Source: UBA8752 sp965657965 (GTDB lineage Bacteria; Bacteroidota; Bacteroidia; Flavobacteriales_D; Sanyastnellaceae). From it: a stretch of DNA of 64,000 nt. The notes below the pieces were generated by a model. The model was not told the DNA's origin, ran no database searches, and saw only the letters and a program-made list of their open reading frames with translations. The stretch is from assembly GCA_965657965.1 (NCBI GenBank), contig CBFHQM010000002.1, forward strand, positions 62,001 to 126,000, in the 5' to 3' direction. Shown here in pieces: positions 53,686 to 61,979 of this stretch. The translations under genes were made by a program, and so were the position numbers. How positions within the stretch are numbered: the stretch's first letter is position 1; every line of letters begins with the position of its first letter.

Positions 53686-53758
53686 GGCTGTGATTTGCAA
53701 TGGGGCCGACCCAAATGGTCTGCTGTGCGAAACTAACGCGTCCGCCGCAGAGATGGTT

Positions 53759-53766
53759 TAATTTTG
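53759..53766 (+). promoter_or_regulatory. -7 box TAATTTTG of the PRiA4-like gene
   Basis: This is an exact TAnnTTTG match 26 nt before the ATG at 53793. It would give a normal short leader. Confidence 0.45.
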
Positions 53767-53792
53767 CGCAGATCCTGATCCGACCCCTCGCC

Positions 53793-54371
53793 ATGAATCG
53801 CATTCGCCTCCGTGTCATTGTTGACATTGAAGAAGACGTCTTTCGGGACATCATCATCGGACGCACGTCCTCTCTTGAAGAACTGCACCGCGGCATTCTT
53901 GCGGCATTCGAATTCGGAGAGGGAGAAATGGCCTCCTTTTTCCAATCCGACGAAGATTGGGGCCGTGGAAGGGAGATCCCTCTGATGGACATGGGGATGG
54001 ACGACGCAGGAAACCCATACCCTTCCATGCGCACCACCGCAGTTGAAGATGTGGTTCAAGCCGCCAACGACAGGATGGTTTATGTCTACGACTTCCTGCG
54101 CATGTGGTGTTTTTATGTGGAGATTGTGGGGCTCGAAGAAGGCGAAACACCCGAATATCCGCTGCTTGCCGAAGAATTCGGGACGGCACCAGACCAGTAC
54201 AGCAAAGAAGTGGATTTGGGAGAAGAGCTGGCGACACCCGAACCGGACGACTCCGGCCCCTTGAAAACAGGAGACCCGGAGCTCGACGCCTATCTCGCCG
54301 GCGAAGAGGACGAAGAGGACAGCGGCCCAAGCTTTACCTCCCTCGACGATTTGGACGACCTCTCATATTGA
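53793..54371 (+). CDS. PRiA4b ORF3-like protein
   Basis: The 192-residue product (ATG 53793, MNRIRLRVIVDIEEDVFRDI) has the fold seen in plasmid pRiA4b ORF3 and the IS1096 passenger proteins: LEELHRGILAAFEFGEGEMA near the start and a middle segment YVYDFLRMWCFYVEIVGLEE. The acidic tail is variable. The function is unknown and there is no transposase or inverted repeat nearby, so it is a chromosomal family member rather than part of an element. It ends 7 nt before miaA, so it is probably co-transcribed. Confidence 0.8.
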   Translation: MNRIRLRVIVDIEEDVFRDIIIGRTSSLEELHRGILAAFEFGEGEMASFFQSDEDWGRGREIPLMDMGMDDAGNPYPSMRTTAVEDVVQAANDRMVYVYDFLRMWCFYVEIVGLEEGETPEYPLLAEEFGTAPDQYSKEVDLGEELATPEPDDSGPLKTGDPELDAYLAGEEDEEDSGPSFTSLDDLDDLSY

Positions 54372-54378
54372 TGTCGTT

Positions 54379-55368
54379 TTGCCTGTAATTCCCAGGGGGG
54401 AAGCCCCTCTGCTCATTACCGTGGTCGGTCCAACAGCGATTGGAAAGACCAGCACGGCCATTCGCATCGCCCAAGCATTTGGCGCCGAAATCTTGTCGTC
54501 GGATAGCCGTCAATTTTATCGTGAAATCCCCATTGGAACTGCCCAACCCTCAGCAGAAGAGAGGGCCATGGTTCCGCATCATTTTGTCGACTTTCTGTCG
54601 ATCCAAGACACCTACAGTTCCGGCACCTTTGAGTCCGATGCCACCCAATGGTTGGAACAGCATTTTGAATCTCGCAAACAAGCTGGCCTCGCCCCCATTG
54701 CGGTCATGGCCGGCGGCAGCGGACTGTACGTTCAGTCCGTCCATTCGGGATTCGACGACATCCCTTCGGATCCAGCTGTGCGGGCGGCATTGAATGCGCA
54801 GGTGGCCCAAGAGGGGTTGACACCACTGCTCGAAGAACTCAAGTCCAAGGACCCTGTTCACTATGCGGAGGTCGACCGGGCCAACTCCCATCGGGTGATT
54901 CGCGCGGTGGAAGTTTGCCGTTGTTCAGGCCAAGCCTACAGCGCCCTTCGCCGCAACTTCGCCGCCCAACTGACCGTCCACCCCGGCGGCTGGGCCAGAC
55001 ACACCCGAAGGGCTTGGGACACCCTGACCATCGGCCTTGGGGCGCCTCGAGATTGGTTGCACAATCGCATCAATGACCGGGTCCACATCATGCTCGAAGA
55101 AGGGTGGTTGAGCGAGGCCGAGCGCGTTCTTTCCTACCGCGAATTGAACGCATTGAAAACCGTAGGGTACCCTCAGTTGTTTGACTTGATTGAAGGCAAG
55201 ACAAACATGGAGACCGCGACCCGAAAAATTCAAGAAGCCACCCGGCAATTTGCCCGGCGTCAGCTCACTTGGTTTCACCGCCAACCCGATGTGCATTGGA
55301 TCGATGCAAGACAACCCGATAACGGTGTGTCCCTGGCCTTGAAATTGCAGCGTGATGGCCACCTCTAG
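54379..55368 (+). CDS. miaA: tRNA dimethylallyltransferase
   Basis: It prenylates A37 of tRNAs that read codons starting with U. The 329-residue product has the P-loop VVGPTAIGKTSTA, the DSRQFYREIPIGTAQPS block, VMAGGSGLYVQSV, and the C-terminal TRQFARRQLTWFHR. The most likely start is TTG at 54379, just after the previous gene; no ATG is in frame nearby. Its end overlaps mutS2 by 14 nt. Confidence 0.95.
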   Translation: MPVIPRGEAPLLITVVGPTAIGKTSTAIRIAQAFGAEILSSDSRQFYREIPIGTAQPSAEERAMVPHHFVDFLSIQDTYSSGTFESDATQWLEQHFESRKQAGLAPIAVMAGGSGLYVQSVHSGFDDIPSDPAVRAALNAQVAQEGLTPLLEELKSKDPVHYAEVDRANSHRVIRAVEVCRCSGQAYSALRRNFAAQLTVHPGGWARHTRRAWDTLTIGLGAPRDWLHNRINDRVHIMLEEGWLSEAERVLSYRELNALKTVGYPQLFDLIEGKTNMETATRKIQEATRQFARRQLTWFHRQPDVHWIDARQPDNGVSLALKLQRDGHL

Positions 55369-57490
55369 CCCCGAGCCCTCCCGTCGAAAAGGCCATGTGG
55401 ACTTTGACGATCAGTCCATCGACGACCTCGGATTCCACGACATCCGCCTGATTCTTGAGGGCCATTGCAAAACGGACACGGCCAAAAACCGTGCACGCAC
55501 CTTGGTCCCATCTGCCCATCGTCCCGCGGTCCTCGACGATTTAGAATCGACGGATGAATTGCGCCGAATCCGTGTAGAAGGCTACACCTTTCCCACTTTG
55601 GTTTTCGAGGAAATCAAAGGCGAAATCAAACTGCTCGAAGTCTCCGGATCCGCGCTCACAGAAGCCGGGTTCATGCGCGTGCTGCAGTGCACCCGTTTGG
55701 TGAATGACATCGTGGCCGCTTTGCTCGGAAGAGAAAGGGCCTTCCCCCGCCTCTGCAGCATGTTGGGCAGCGTCCAAGAGAATCAGGAAATCGTCAAGGA
55801 AATTGAAGCTGTTTTCGACCCCAAAGGCGGCGTTCGATCCTCGGCATCACCCGCACTTGGACGCATTCGAATCGACTTGCAAACTGGACGGAGGCTGGTC
55901 AATCGTCAATTCGACAAAGCCTTGCGCAATTGCGCCAAACAGAATTGGCTCGCCGACACCCAAGAAGGATATTTAAATGACCGTCGGGTTCTGGCCATTG
56001 CGAGCACCCACAAACGGAAAGTCCGCGGCACGGCTTTGGGCACATCCAAGACAGGGTCGGTCACCTTTATTGAGCCTGCTGAATGCCATCAAGGGAACCA
56101 CGAATTGGAAATGCTCCGGGACGACGAGCGCAAAGAAATTGTGCGCATCCTCCGGGAGCTGACCCAACGCATTCGCAAGCACACGCCGCTGATTAAAGCC
56201 CAACAGCGCTTGTTGGTGAGGTTTGATTTTCTGCAAGCCAAAGTCAAATTGGCTTTGGACATGGATGCCGTTAAACCGCACCTTGTCAAAGAATTGAGGG
56301 TTGAGCTCTTGAAAGCGTATCACCCCCTTCTCCTCCTTTCCCACCGCAACAAAGGCATCCGAGTTGAACCCCAAAACCTGACCCTTCACCGCGAACGGCG
56401 GATGCTGGTGATCAGCGGTCCAAATGCCGGCGGAAAATCCATTGCCCTCAAAATGGTGGGGCTCATTCAATGCATGGTCCAAAGTGGACTGCTGGTTCCC
56501 GTTCACTCCAACAGCGCTTTCGGACTGTTCAAGCAAATCCTGACTGACATTGGAGACAACCAAAGCATCGAAAATCAACTCTCCACCTACAGTTACCGGC
56601 TCAAGAGGATGAAAGGATTCCTCGGAACTGCAGGTCAAAACACCCTGCTCTTGCTCGATGAATTTGGAACCGGCAGTGACCCCGAGCTCGGAGGTGCGCT
56701 TGCGGAAGTGTTCTTCGAAGAACTATACAGCAAAAAGGCGTTTGGCGTGATCACCACCCACTACGCCAACATCAAGACCCGCGCCACCAATATGTCTCAA
56801 GCCATCAATGGCAGCATGCTGTTCGATGGCGAAACCTTATCCCCAACCTACACCCTAGACCTCGGGCAACCGGGCAGCTCCTTCACTTTTGAAGTGGCCG
56901 AGCTCAATGGCATTGACACCGCACTTCTCAAGCGAGCCAAAGAAAAATTGGACCCGAACAAAGTCAAACTCGATGGCTTAATTGCCAGCCTTCAAAAAGA
57001 AAAGTCCCGTCACGCGCGTCTCAATGATCGCCAACTGAAAGCCGAGCACACTGCCGAAGAAGCCCGGCGCGAATTCGAACGAAAGGCCGCACGGCTAGAA
57101 GAGCGACAAGAATCAGTACAGCAGGTCGGTGAGTCTCAAAATTCCGCTTTGGTCAAGGGCAAAAAACTTCAGCAATTCATCGACCGTTTCAAGTCGGGCC
57201 AGGCCAACAAAACCCTGCTTGAAGATGTCCGAAAATACCTGTCCGTAGAAGCGACCAAAGTGGCACAGAAGGCAGAAGCGGCCGCCCAGAAAAAGGCATT
57301 GAATGCCGGAAAAAGAAAGAAGGCACGGTCAAAACAATACGTCGACCGCATTGAAGTGGGCAGTACCGTCCGCCTCAAGGAAGGCCGTCAACGCGGAGAA
57401 GTCTTGGACATCAAAGGACGCCGAGCCACCGTGGCCTTCGGCGAGTTCAAGACCCGGGTAGAGTTGGAAGACTTGATTTGGGTGCGTTGA
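55355..57490 (+). CDS. mutS2: MutS2-type DNA-binding ATPase without a Smr domain
   Basis: The 711-residue product has the MutS2 core: N-terminal helices, the ATPase domain with Walker A VISGPNAGGKSIALKMVGL, and Walker B/signature LLLDEFGTGSDPELGGALAE. A coiled coil with RRFEFERKAARLEERQ-like charge follows. The C terminus has a short KOW-like module (VGSTVRLKEGRQRGEVLDIKG) but no Smr nuclease domain (no LDLRG/HGxGxG). MutS2 acts in recombination control and ribosome rescue in other bacteria. I start at ATG 55355, one codon after a GTG at 55352. Confidence 0.88.
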   Translation: MATSSPEPSRRKGHVDFDDQSIDDLGFHDIRLILEGHCKTDTAKNRARTLVPSAHRPAVLDDLESTDELRRIRVEGYTFPTLVFEEIKGEIKLLEVSGSALTEAGFMRVLQCTRLVNDIVAALLGRERAFPRLCSMLGSVQENQEIVKEIEAVFDPKGGVRSSASPALGRIRIDLQTGRRLVNRQFDKALRNCAKQNWLADTQEGYLNDRRVLAIASTHKRKVRGTALGTSKTGSVTFIEPAECHQGNHELEMLRDDERKEIVRILRELTQRIRKHTPLIKAQQRLLVRFDFLQAKVKLALDMDAVKPHLVKELRVELLKAYHPLLLLSHRNKGIRVEPQNLTLHRERRMLVISGPNAGGKSIALKMVGLIQCMVQSGLLVPVHSNSAFGLFKQILTDIGDNQSIENQLSTYSYRLKRMKGFLGTAGQNTLLLLDEFGTGSDPELGGALAEVFFEELYSKKAFGVITTHYANIKTRATNMSQAINGSMLFDGETLSPTYTLDLGQPGSSFTFEVAELNGIDTALLKRAKEKLDPNKVKLDGLIASLQKEKSRHARLNDRQLKAEHTAEEARREFERKAARLEERQESVQQVGESQNSALVKGKKLQQFIDRFKSGQANKTLLEDVRKYLSVEATKVAQKAEAAAQKKALNAGKRKKARSKQYVDRIEVGSTVRLKEGRQRGEVLDIKGRRATVAFGEFKTRVELEDLIWVR

Positions 57491-57497
57491 CAGTGGC

Positions 57498-59186
57498 TTA
57501 AGCCAACACTACCCTGCGTGTGACTTTTGCCCGATCTCCTGCTGCCACCGTAACGTAAACAACGCCACGCGGCCAATTCTGAGTGTCCAATACCATGGCC
57601 CCTCCCCACCATTCTGAAGCAAAGAGTACCCGGCCGAGGACATCTCGCACCACAATGTTGGAAGGAGACGATGAAGCGCCATTGGCCAAGCGCACATGCA
57701 ACTGATTTACTGCGGGATTGGGCGCCACCTTGAAGTCTTGTGAAAGCTGAATTTGAGCCACGTCCACAATGTCTTCACACGCCTGGTCTGGCCCACAAGG
57801 CACTGCAGCCTCCATGTCTGGGTAAGCCCCGTGTAAAATCGTTTGACCACTGCCCGTAGGGTCGAGCCACAATTCAAGCTTTTCGTCGGCAGGGTTCGGA
57901 TTGTCGTCCCAGTGGTAGGACATTTTGCCGTAGTAATCCGCTTCGTTGGGCCCAGTGCCCGCGCCGAGCCCACCATTGGAACAAGCAGACAATCCTGCAG
58001 ACAAGGTGCCGATGGACAAGCCCTCTTCGTTAAACAAGTGAGAGCCCGAGGAGCCCGGCTCCGTCACGCCATGATTGGTCGCCGTCTCCGTCCATTTGGC
58101 CCGCCAGTGAGACCCAAATGCACCCAAGCTGATGCTCGATGTGGACTGGGTATACGTGCTGATTTTTTTCACATCACCCGAGGGGTGGTGAATGCCCACA
58201 CCCGATCCCGATCCACTTCCACTGGCATCCCAACCCGCGTAATACACGGTCCAGCTCGAGGGAATTTCGTCTTCAATCTCAACCAGCAAAAAGTCAGACC
58301 CTTGAAAATTGCTGCCTTGGATGTCGTCGGAGTCAGCCAGTCGAATGACCCCGGTGCGGCGCCGATTCAAAATTCCATTCCCTTCGCCACACTCTGGTCG
58401 CTCGTAGTTGAAGTACACCTTAAACAGCGCAAACTCATCGTCTGTGACTTCACTTGCACAGTGCAATGCCGTCAGCATGTAGCGGCGACAATCCAAGGCC
58501 GTGGTGTTGACCATGGCGCCTGAACACAGGTACGAACCGCCACTCTCGATGATTGACAGGCGAACTGTCGCGTCTCTTTGGCACTCCCAACCTTGAATCT
58601 CGGGACAAGCCACATCGACTTGGCAAGGCTGACTGCCGCCCCGAGCGCCATGGACGTCACGGAACAAAGTCGCGACACCTTCGATGTGCAAGCGCACTTC
58701 TGACGCCAGACCAGCAGGCACGGACAACCGCAACACCACAGTTTCTCCAGGCACATCCCCAGTAGCCAAGCGGCCATGCGCGTCGTTGTCTCGAAAATCG
58801 TACGGGCCTTCTTGCCAATCTCCTGTGGCATCGGTCACCCACAATTCAGCGCCCGGTGGCAAATGAAAGTCGTCAAAGTGAAGGGCCATCCCCTTGGCCG
58901 ATGCGGAATGTACACCCACCACATGCCATCCAGTTTCATTCATGGGACTCAGGTCCAGCGACTGCGACTGAACTATGCCATACAAATGCTTACCCATGGC
59001 CTTCTCTTCCCTTTCAGCCCTCTCCCATGCAGCATCTAAATCCAGCGCCGAAACTTCGGTGAGACTGCCTTGTGCAAACAGCAAATCTTGCGGACAAGGA
59101 CGGCTGTCGGTTTGACCAACGGCCCCCCATGAGACCACCAAAATCAAACAGAGTAACAACGGGGAATAGAGGGGACGAGATGTCAT
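57498..59186 (-). CDS. Secreted trypsin-like serine protease with T9SS C-terminal sorting domain
   Basis: The 562-residue product (ATG 59186) has a signal peptide (LYSPLLLCLILVVSWGAVG) and a pro-region. Its protease domain resembles lysyl endopeptidases (Achromobacter protease I type): His242 in MLTALHC, Asp298 in FQGSDFLLV, Ser380 in EPGSSGSHL. The last about 75 residues (FKVAPNPAVNQLHVRL to YVTVAAGDRAKVTRRVVLA) are a type A sorting domain, consistent with export via the T9SS to which the PorQ encoded in this window belongs. Bond specificity is inferred only by family resemblance. Confidence 0.9.
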   Translation of the reverse strand: MTSRPLYSPLLLCLILVVSWGAVGQTDSRPCPQDLLFAQGSLTEVSALDLDAAWERAEREEKAMGKHLYGIVQSQSLDLSPMNETGWHVVGVHSASAKGMALHFDDFHLPPGAELWVTDATGDWQEGPYDFRDNDAHGRLATGDVPGETVVLRLSVPAGLASEVRLHIEGVATLFRDVHGARGGSQPCQVDVACPEIQGWECQRDATVRLSIIESGGSYLCSGAMVNTTALDCRRYMLTALHCASEVTDDEFALFKVYFNYERPECGEGNGILNRRRTGVIRLADSDDIQGSNFQGSDFLLVEIEDEIPSSWTVYYAGWDASGSGSGSGVGIHHPSGDVKKISTYTQSTSSISLGAFGSHWRAKWTETATNHGVTEPGSSGSHLFNEEGLSIGTLSAGLSACSNGGLGAGTGPNEADYYGKMSYHWDDNPNPADEKLELWLDPTGSGQTILHGAYPDMEAAVPCGPDQACEDIVDVAQIQLSQDFKVAPNPAVNQLHVRLANGASSSPSNIVVRDVLGRVLFASEWWGGAMVLDTQNWPRGVVYVTVAAGDRAKVTRRVVLA

Positions 59187-59309
59187 GTAAAGCGAGGTTA
59201 TTTCTGTGGGGCTAGACCGCAGCGAAACGAAGATAGTCGGCACATGCGCAAGGTCCCACTTTTGGCATTTGTTCCCGCCATCCCGGGTACAAGGCTCATG
59301 CCCACCCCG

Positions 59310-59317
59310 TATATTTC
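59310..59317 (+). promoter_or_regulatory. -7-like box of the S41 protease gene
   Basis: TATATTTC (7 of 8 to TAnnTTTG) ends 4 nt (GGAC) before the ATG at 59322, and thereby supports that start over upstream ATGs at 59244 and 59298. Confidence 0.5.
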
Positions 59318-59321
59318 GGAC

Positions 59322-60938
59322 ATGACGCAGACGCTCCGCGCCCCCGCTCTTCTCTTCCCGCTCTTTCTGGCGGCTTGCATCGCCATTCCCGCTCTCGGAA
59401 CGGCCCAAAAACCTGTGCAAGAACAGGGCGAAAAATTCAATACCCTGCTTTATTACATGAACCGCATGTACGTGGACAGTGTAGACTTGGACGGCCTGGT
59501 CGAAACGGCCATCCGAGGGATGCTCGAAGAGCTCGACCCCCACTCCGTCTACATCCCCGCGGAAGACTTACAGCAAGCCGATGAGCCACTCAATGGCAAA
59601 TTTGAGGGGATTGGCGTGCGGTTCAACATCATGAAGGACACCATCATGGTGGTGTCTACGATTGCAGGAGGGCCTAGCGAGAAACTCGGCATCATGGCGG
59701 GAGACCGAATTGTGCAGGTAGATGGCGAAGAGGTGGCCGGTGTGGGCATCCGCAATAAGGGGGTCATGGAACGCCTAAAAGGCCCCAAGGGAACCCATGT
59801 CGAAGTGGGCATTCGCCGAGGGCGCATGTCGGACTTGCTCTTCTTTGACATTGAGCGCGACAAAATCCCCATCTACTCCGTGGATGCGCACTACATGGTG
59901 AATGACCGGACGGCCTACGTGAAGATCAACCGCTTCTCAAAAGGGACCATGGCGGAGTTGAATTCCGCGCTTGACGCCCTGAAAGAAGAGGGGATGAAAG
60001 ACCTGATTCTCGATCTCCAAGGCAACGGAGGCGGCATGCTCAACGCCGCCATTGACATGGGGGATGAGTTCCTGTCCGGAGACCGACTGATTGTATACAC
60101 CGACGGCCGCTCCTTTCCGCGAGAAGACCGCGTAGCGGATACTGAAGGCCGTTTTGAAAAAGGCCGTTTAGTGGTGCTTGTGGATGAGTCAAGTGCATCG
60201 GCGAGTGAAATTGTGAGTGGCGCCATCCAGGATTGGGACCGCGGGCTGATTGTCGGACGACGCACCTTTGGCAAAGGGTTGGTCCAACGCCCAGTGCGCC
60301 TACCCGATGGCAGTGCCGTGCGCCTTACCGTTCAGCAATACTTCACCCCTGCCGGCCGGTGCATCCAAAAGCCCTACGACGAAGGCGTCGATGCCTACCG
60401 CAGAGAGAAATACGACCGCTTTGAAAAAGGGGAACTGATGTCGTTGGACAGCTTGGACCTGCCAGACAGCCTCAAATACAGCACCAAGGTGTTGGGCCGC
60501 ACTGTCTACGGTGGAGGTGGCATCTTGCCCGACGTATTTGTACCCCTTGACACCAGCTACAACAGTGTTTACTTCACAGACTTGCTCCGCCGCGGCCTCT
60601 TCAATCGAGCTGTGCTCGAATATGTAGATGGCAACCGAAAGCGCTTGGACAAAGACCTTTCGGACCGCAGCGACTTTGTGTCCAACTATAAACTCGAACA
60701 AGCGCTCCTCGACGGGCTCATCGCGTTGGGTGAAGAAGAAGAAATTGAATTCGTGGAAGAAGATTGGAACACTTCCCTTTACGCCATTGAATTGAGGCTC
60801 AAGGCGATTCTGGCCCGTACCCTGTTCGACACCACCGCATTTTACGAGGTATTCAATCCGATTAACCCTGTCTACCGGAAGGCCCTGGAAGTGCTTGAAG
60901 ACGGCACCTACAAGGCCTCAGGTGTCGGGCACAAATAA
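59322..60938 (+). CDS. Carboxyl-terminal processing protease, S41 family
   Basis: The 538-residue product has a signal peptide (LLFPLFLAACIAIPALG). A PDZ domain (about residues 90-175) follows, and the catalytic domain contains DESSASASEIVSGAI for the nucleophile serine and GRRTFGKGLVQ for the lysine. Such periplasmic Ctp enzymes cleave tails of envelope proteins or hydrolase partners. The start is set at the ATG at 59322 by the promoter box and the signal peptide. It is divergent from the serine protease gene. Confidence 0.93.
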   Translation: MTQTLRAPALLFPLFLAACIAIPALGTAQKPVQEQGEKFNTLLYYMNRMYVDSVDLDGLVETAIRGMLEELDPHSVYIPAEDLQQADEPLNGKFEGIGVRFNIMKDTIMVVSTIAGGPSEKLGIMAGDRIVQVDGEEVAGVGIRNKGVMERLKGPKGTHVEVGIRRGRMSDLLFFDIERDKIPIYSVDAHYMVNDRTAYVKINRFSKGTMAELNSALDALKEEGMKDLILDLQGNGGGMLNAAIDMGDEFLSGDRLIVYTDGRSFPREDRVADTEGRFEKGRLVVLVDESSASASEIVSGAIQDWDRGLIVGRRTFGKGLVQRPVRLPDGSAVRLTVQQYFTPAGRCIQKPYDEGVDAYRREKYDRFEKGELMSLDSLDLPDSLKYSTKVLGRTVYGGGGILPDVFVPLDTSYNSVYFTDLLRRGLFNRAVLEYVDGNRKRLDKDLSDRSDFVSNYKLEQALLDGLIALGEEEEIEFVEEDWNTSLYAIELRLKAILARTLFDTTAFYEVFNPINPVYRKALEVLEDGTYKASGVGHK

Positions 60939-60998
60939 TTCACCGAGCCGACCGGAACAATCCGCATCACTTCCGTCGAACGCCTGAATTTCGGCGGT

Positions 60999-61006
60999 TA
61001 ATTTTG
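60999..61006 (+). promoter_or_regulatory. -7 box TAATTTTG of the DUF1573 lipoprotein gene
   Basis: This is an exact TAnnTTTG match 23 nt before the ATG at 61030, giving a short leader RNA. No convincing TTG stands at the usual distance upstream. Confidence 0.45.
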
Positions 61007-61029
61007 ACCTGTCAACACGACCCCATACA

Positions 61030-61557
61030 ATGAACATCGCACGTACCCTTTCCCTGTTCGCTATCCCAGCCCTTCTTGTCGCATGCGGAGACACCGCTGA
61101 CACCAGCGCTGTCGATGCCCCCGAGAACGCAGGAAATTCAACCGAAGCTCCAGCTGCGGAGCCAGAATCCAACATGGACCCCGCCCGTGAAGGCGCCGAA
61201 GCACCAAAGCCCGTCGGTCCAACCACCTCCATCACCTTTGCTGAAAACAGCTGGGACTTTGGAACGATTGACGAAGGAGATGTGGTAACCCACAACTTCA
61301 AATTCACCAATACCGGTGACACCCCACTCATTTTGGATCGCTGCAAAGGATCCTGTGGCTGCACAGTCCCTCAGTGCCCCAAAGAGCCCATCGCACCTGG
61401 CGCGGAAGGCGTGATTGAAGTCAAGTTCAATTCCAAAGGCAAGAAGAACAAGCAGACCAAAACGGTCACCATCAATGCCAACACGATGCCGGAGCAAACC
61501 CGGATCACCATCTCGGCGAACGTGACTCCTGCTCCAACCGAGGACGCGGGGAAGTAA
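61030..61557 (+). CDS. DUF1573 lipoprotein
   Basis: The 175-residue product has a lipobox (LLVACG), a low-complexity linker rich in Ala, Pro and Glu, and a DUF1573 beta domain. The domain carries WDFGTIDEGDVVTHNFKFTN and a Cys motif, CKGSCGCTVPQCPKEPIAPG. The family is abundant in Bacteroidota and may carry redox or metal-binding Cys residues, but the role is unknown. It is followed immediately by a strong bidirectional terminator. Confidence 0.88.
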   Translation: MNIARTLSLFAIPALLVACGDTADTSAVDAPENAGNSTEAPAAEPESNMDPAREGAEAPKPVGPTTSITFAENSWDFGTIDEGDVVTHNFKFTNTGDTPLILDRCKGSCGCTVPQCPKEPIAPGAEGVIEVKFNSKGKKNKQTKTVTINANTMPEQTRITISANVTPAPTEDAGK

Positions 61558-61573
61558 GTCTACTTTCTCATTC

Positions 61574-61608
61574 ACGAAAAAAGGCCCTCGAATGAGGGCC
61601 TTTTTCGT
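61574..61608. terminator. Bidirectional terminator
   Basis: The arms ACGAAAAAAGGCCCTC and GAGGGCCTTTTTCGT close a GAAT loop; the left arm has one extra A. T runs on both sides serve the DUF1573 gene and the pterin dehydratase gene. Confidence 0.9.
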
Positions 61609-61673
61609 TTTCGGTACTGCCGGTAAGCCGCACAGTCCGAAGGACAACAACGCCCACTTGTTTCTTCAACAAC

Positions 61674-61907
61674 CTACTGTAAGAGTTGGTCGATGGCGTC
61701 TGCCAATTTCCGGTCTCGGTCGGTCACCATGTGTCCCGCATCGTGCGTATGCAGTTCGATGCGAACGTAACTGAACTCGTTGTGCAAGGCGGGATGATGC
61801 CCTTGCTGCTCCGAGAGAAAAGCCACCCGAGTCATGAACGTAAAAGCCTCCTGAAAGTCCTTAAAACGAAATTCTCGAACGAGCCGATTGTCCTTTTCCA
61901 ACCACAT
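61674..61907 (-). CDS. 4a-hydroxytetrahydrobiopterin (pterin-4a-carbinolamine) dehydratase
   Basis: The 77-residue product has the family signature GHHPALHNEFSYVRIELHTHDAG, where the His and Asp residues form the active site, plus AFTFMTRVAFLSE. It recycles the pterin cofactor of aromatic amino-acid hydroxylases, and can act as a transcription coactivator in other organisms. No hydroxylase gene is in the window. The ATG at 61907 points away from the glycan genes, 72 nt from the DegT gene start. Confidence 0.9.
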   Translation of the reverse strand: MWLEKDNRLVREFRFKDFQEAFTFMTRVAFLSEQQGHHPALHNEFSYVRIELHTHDAGHMVTDRDRKLADAIDQLLQ

Positions 61908-61979
61908 TTTGCTGTGCTTTCTGACGTGAATGTAGGAAGAGGCGATGGGAATTGCCGAGACAACCCCAACTTCGCAGTC

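Noticed and set aside
53793..54371. IS1096-type passenger protein as evidence of a mobile element
   Set aside because: The family name comes from a transposon, but there is no transposase, terminal repeat or target duplication here, and the gene sits in a housekeeping context with miaA.
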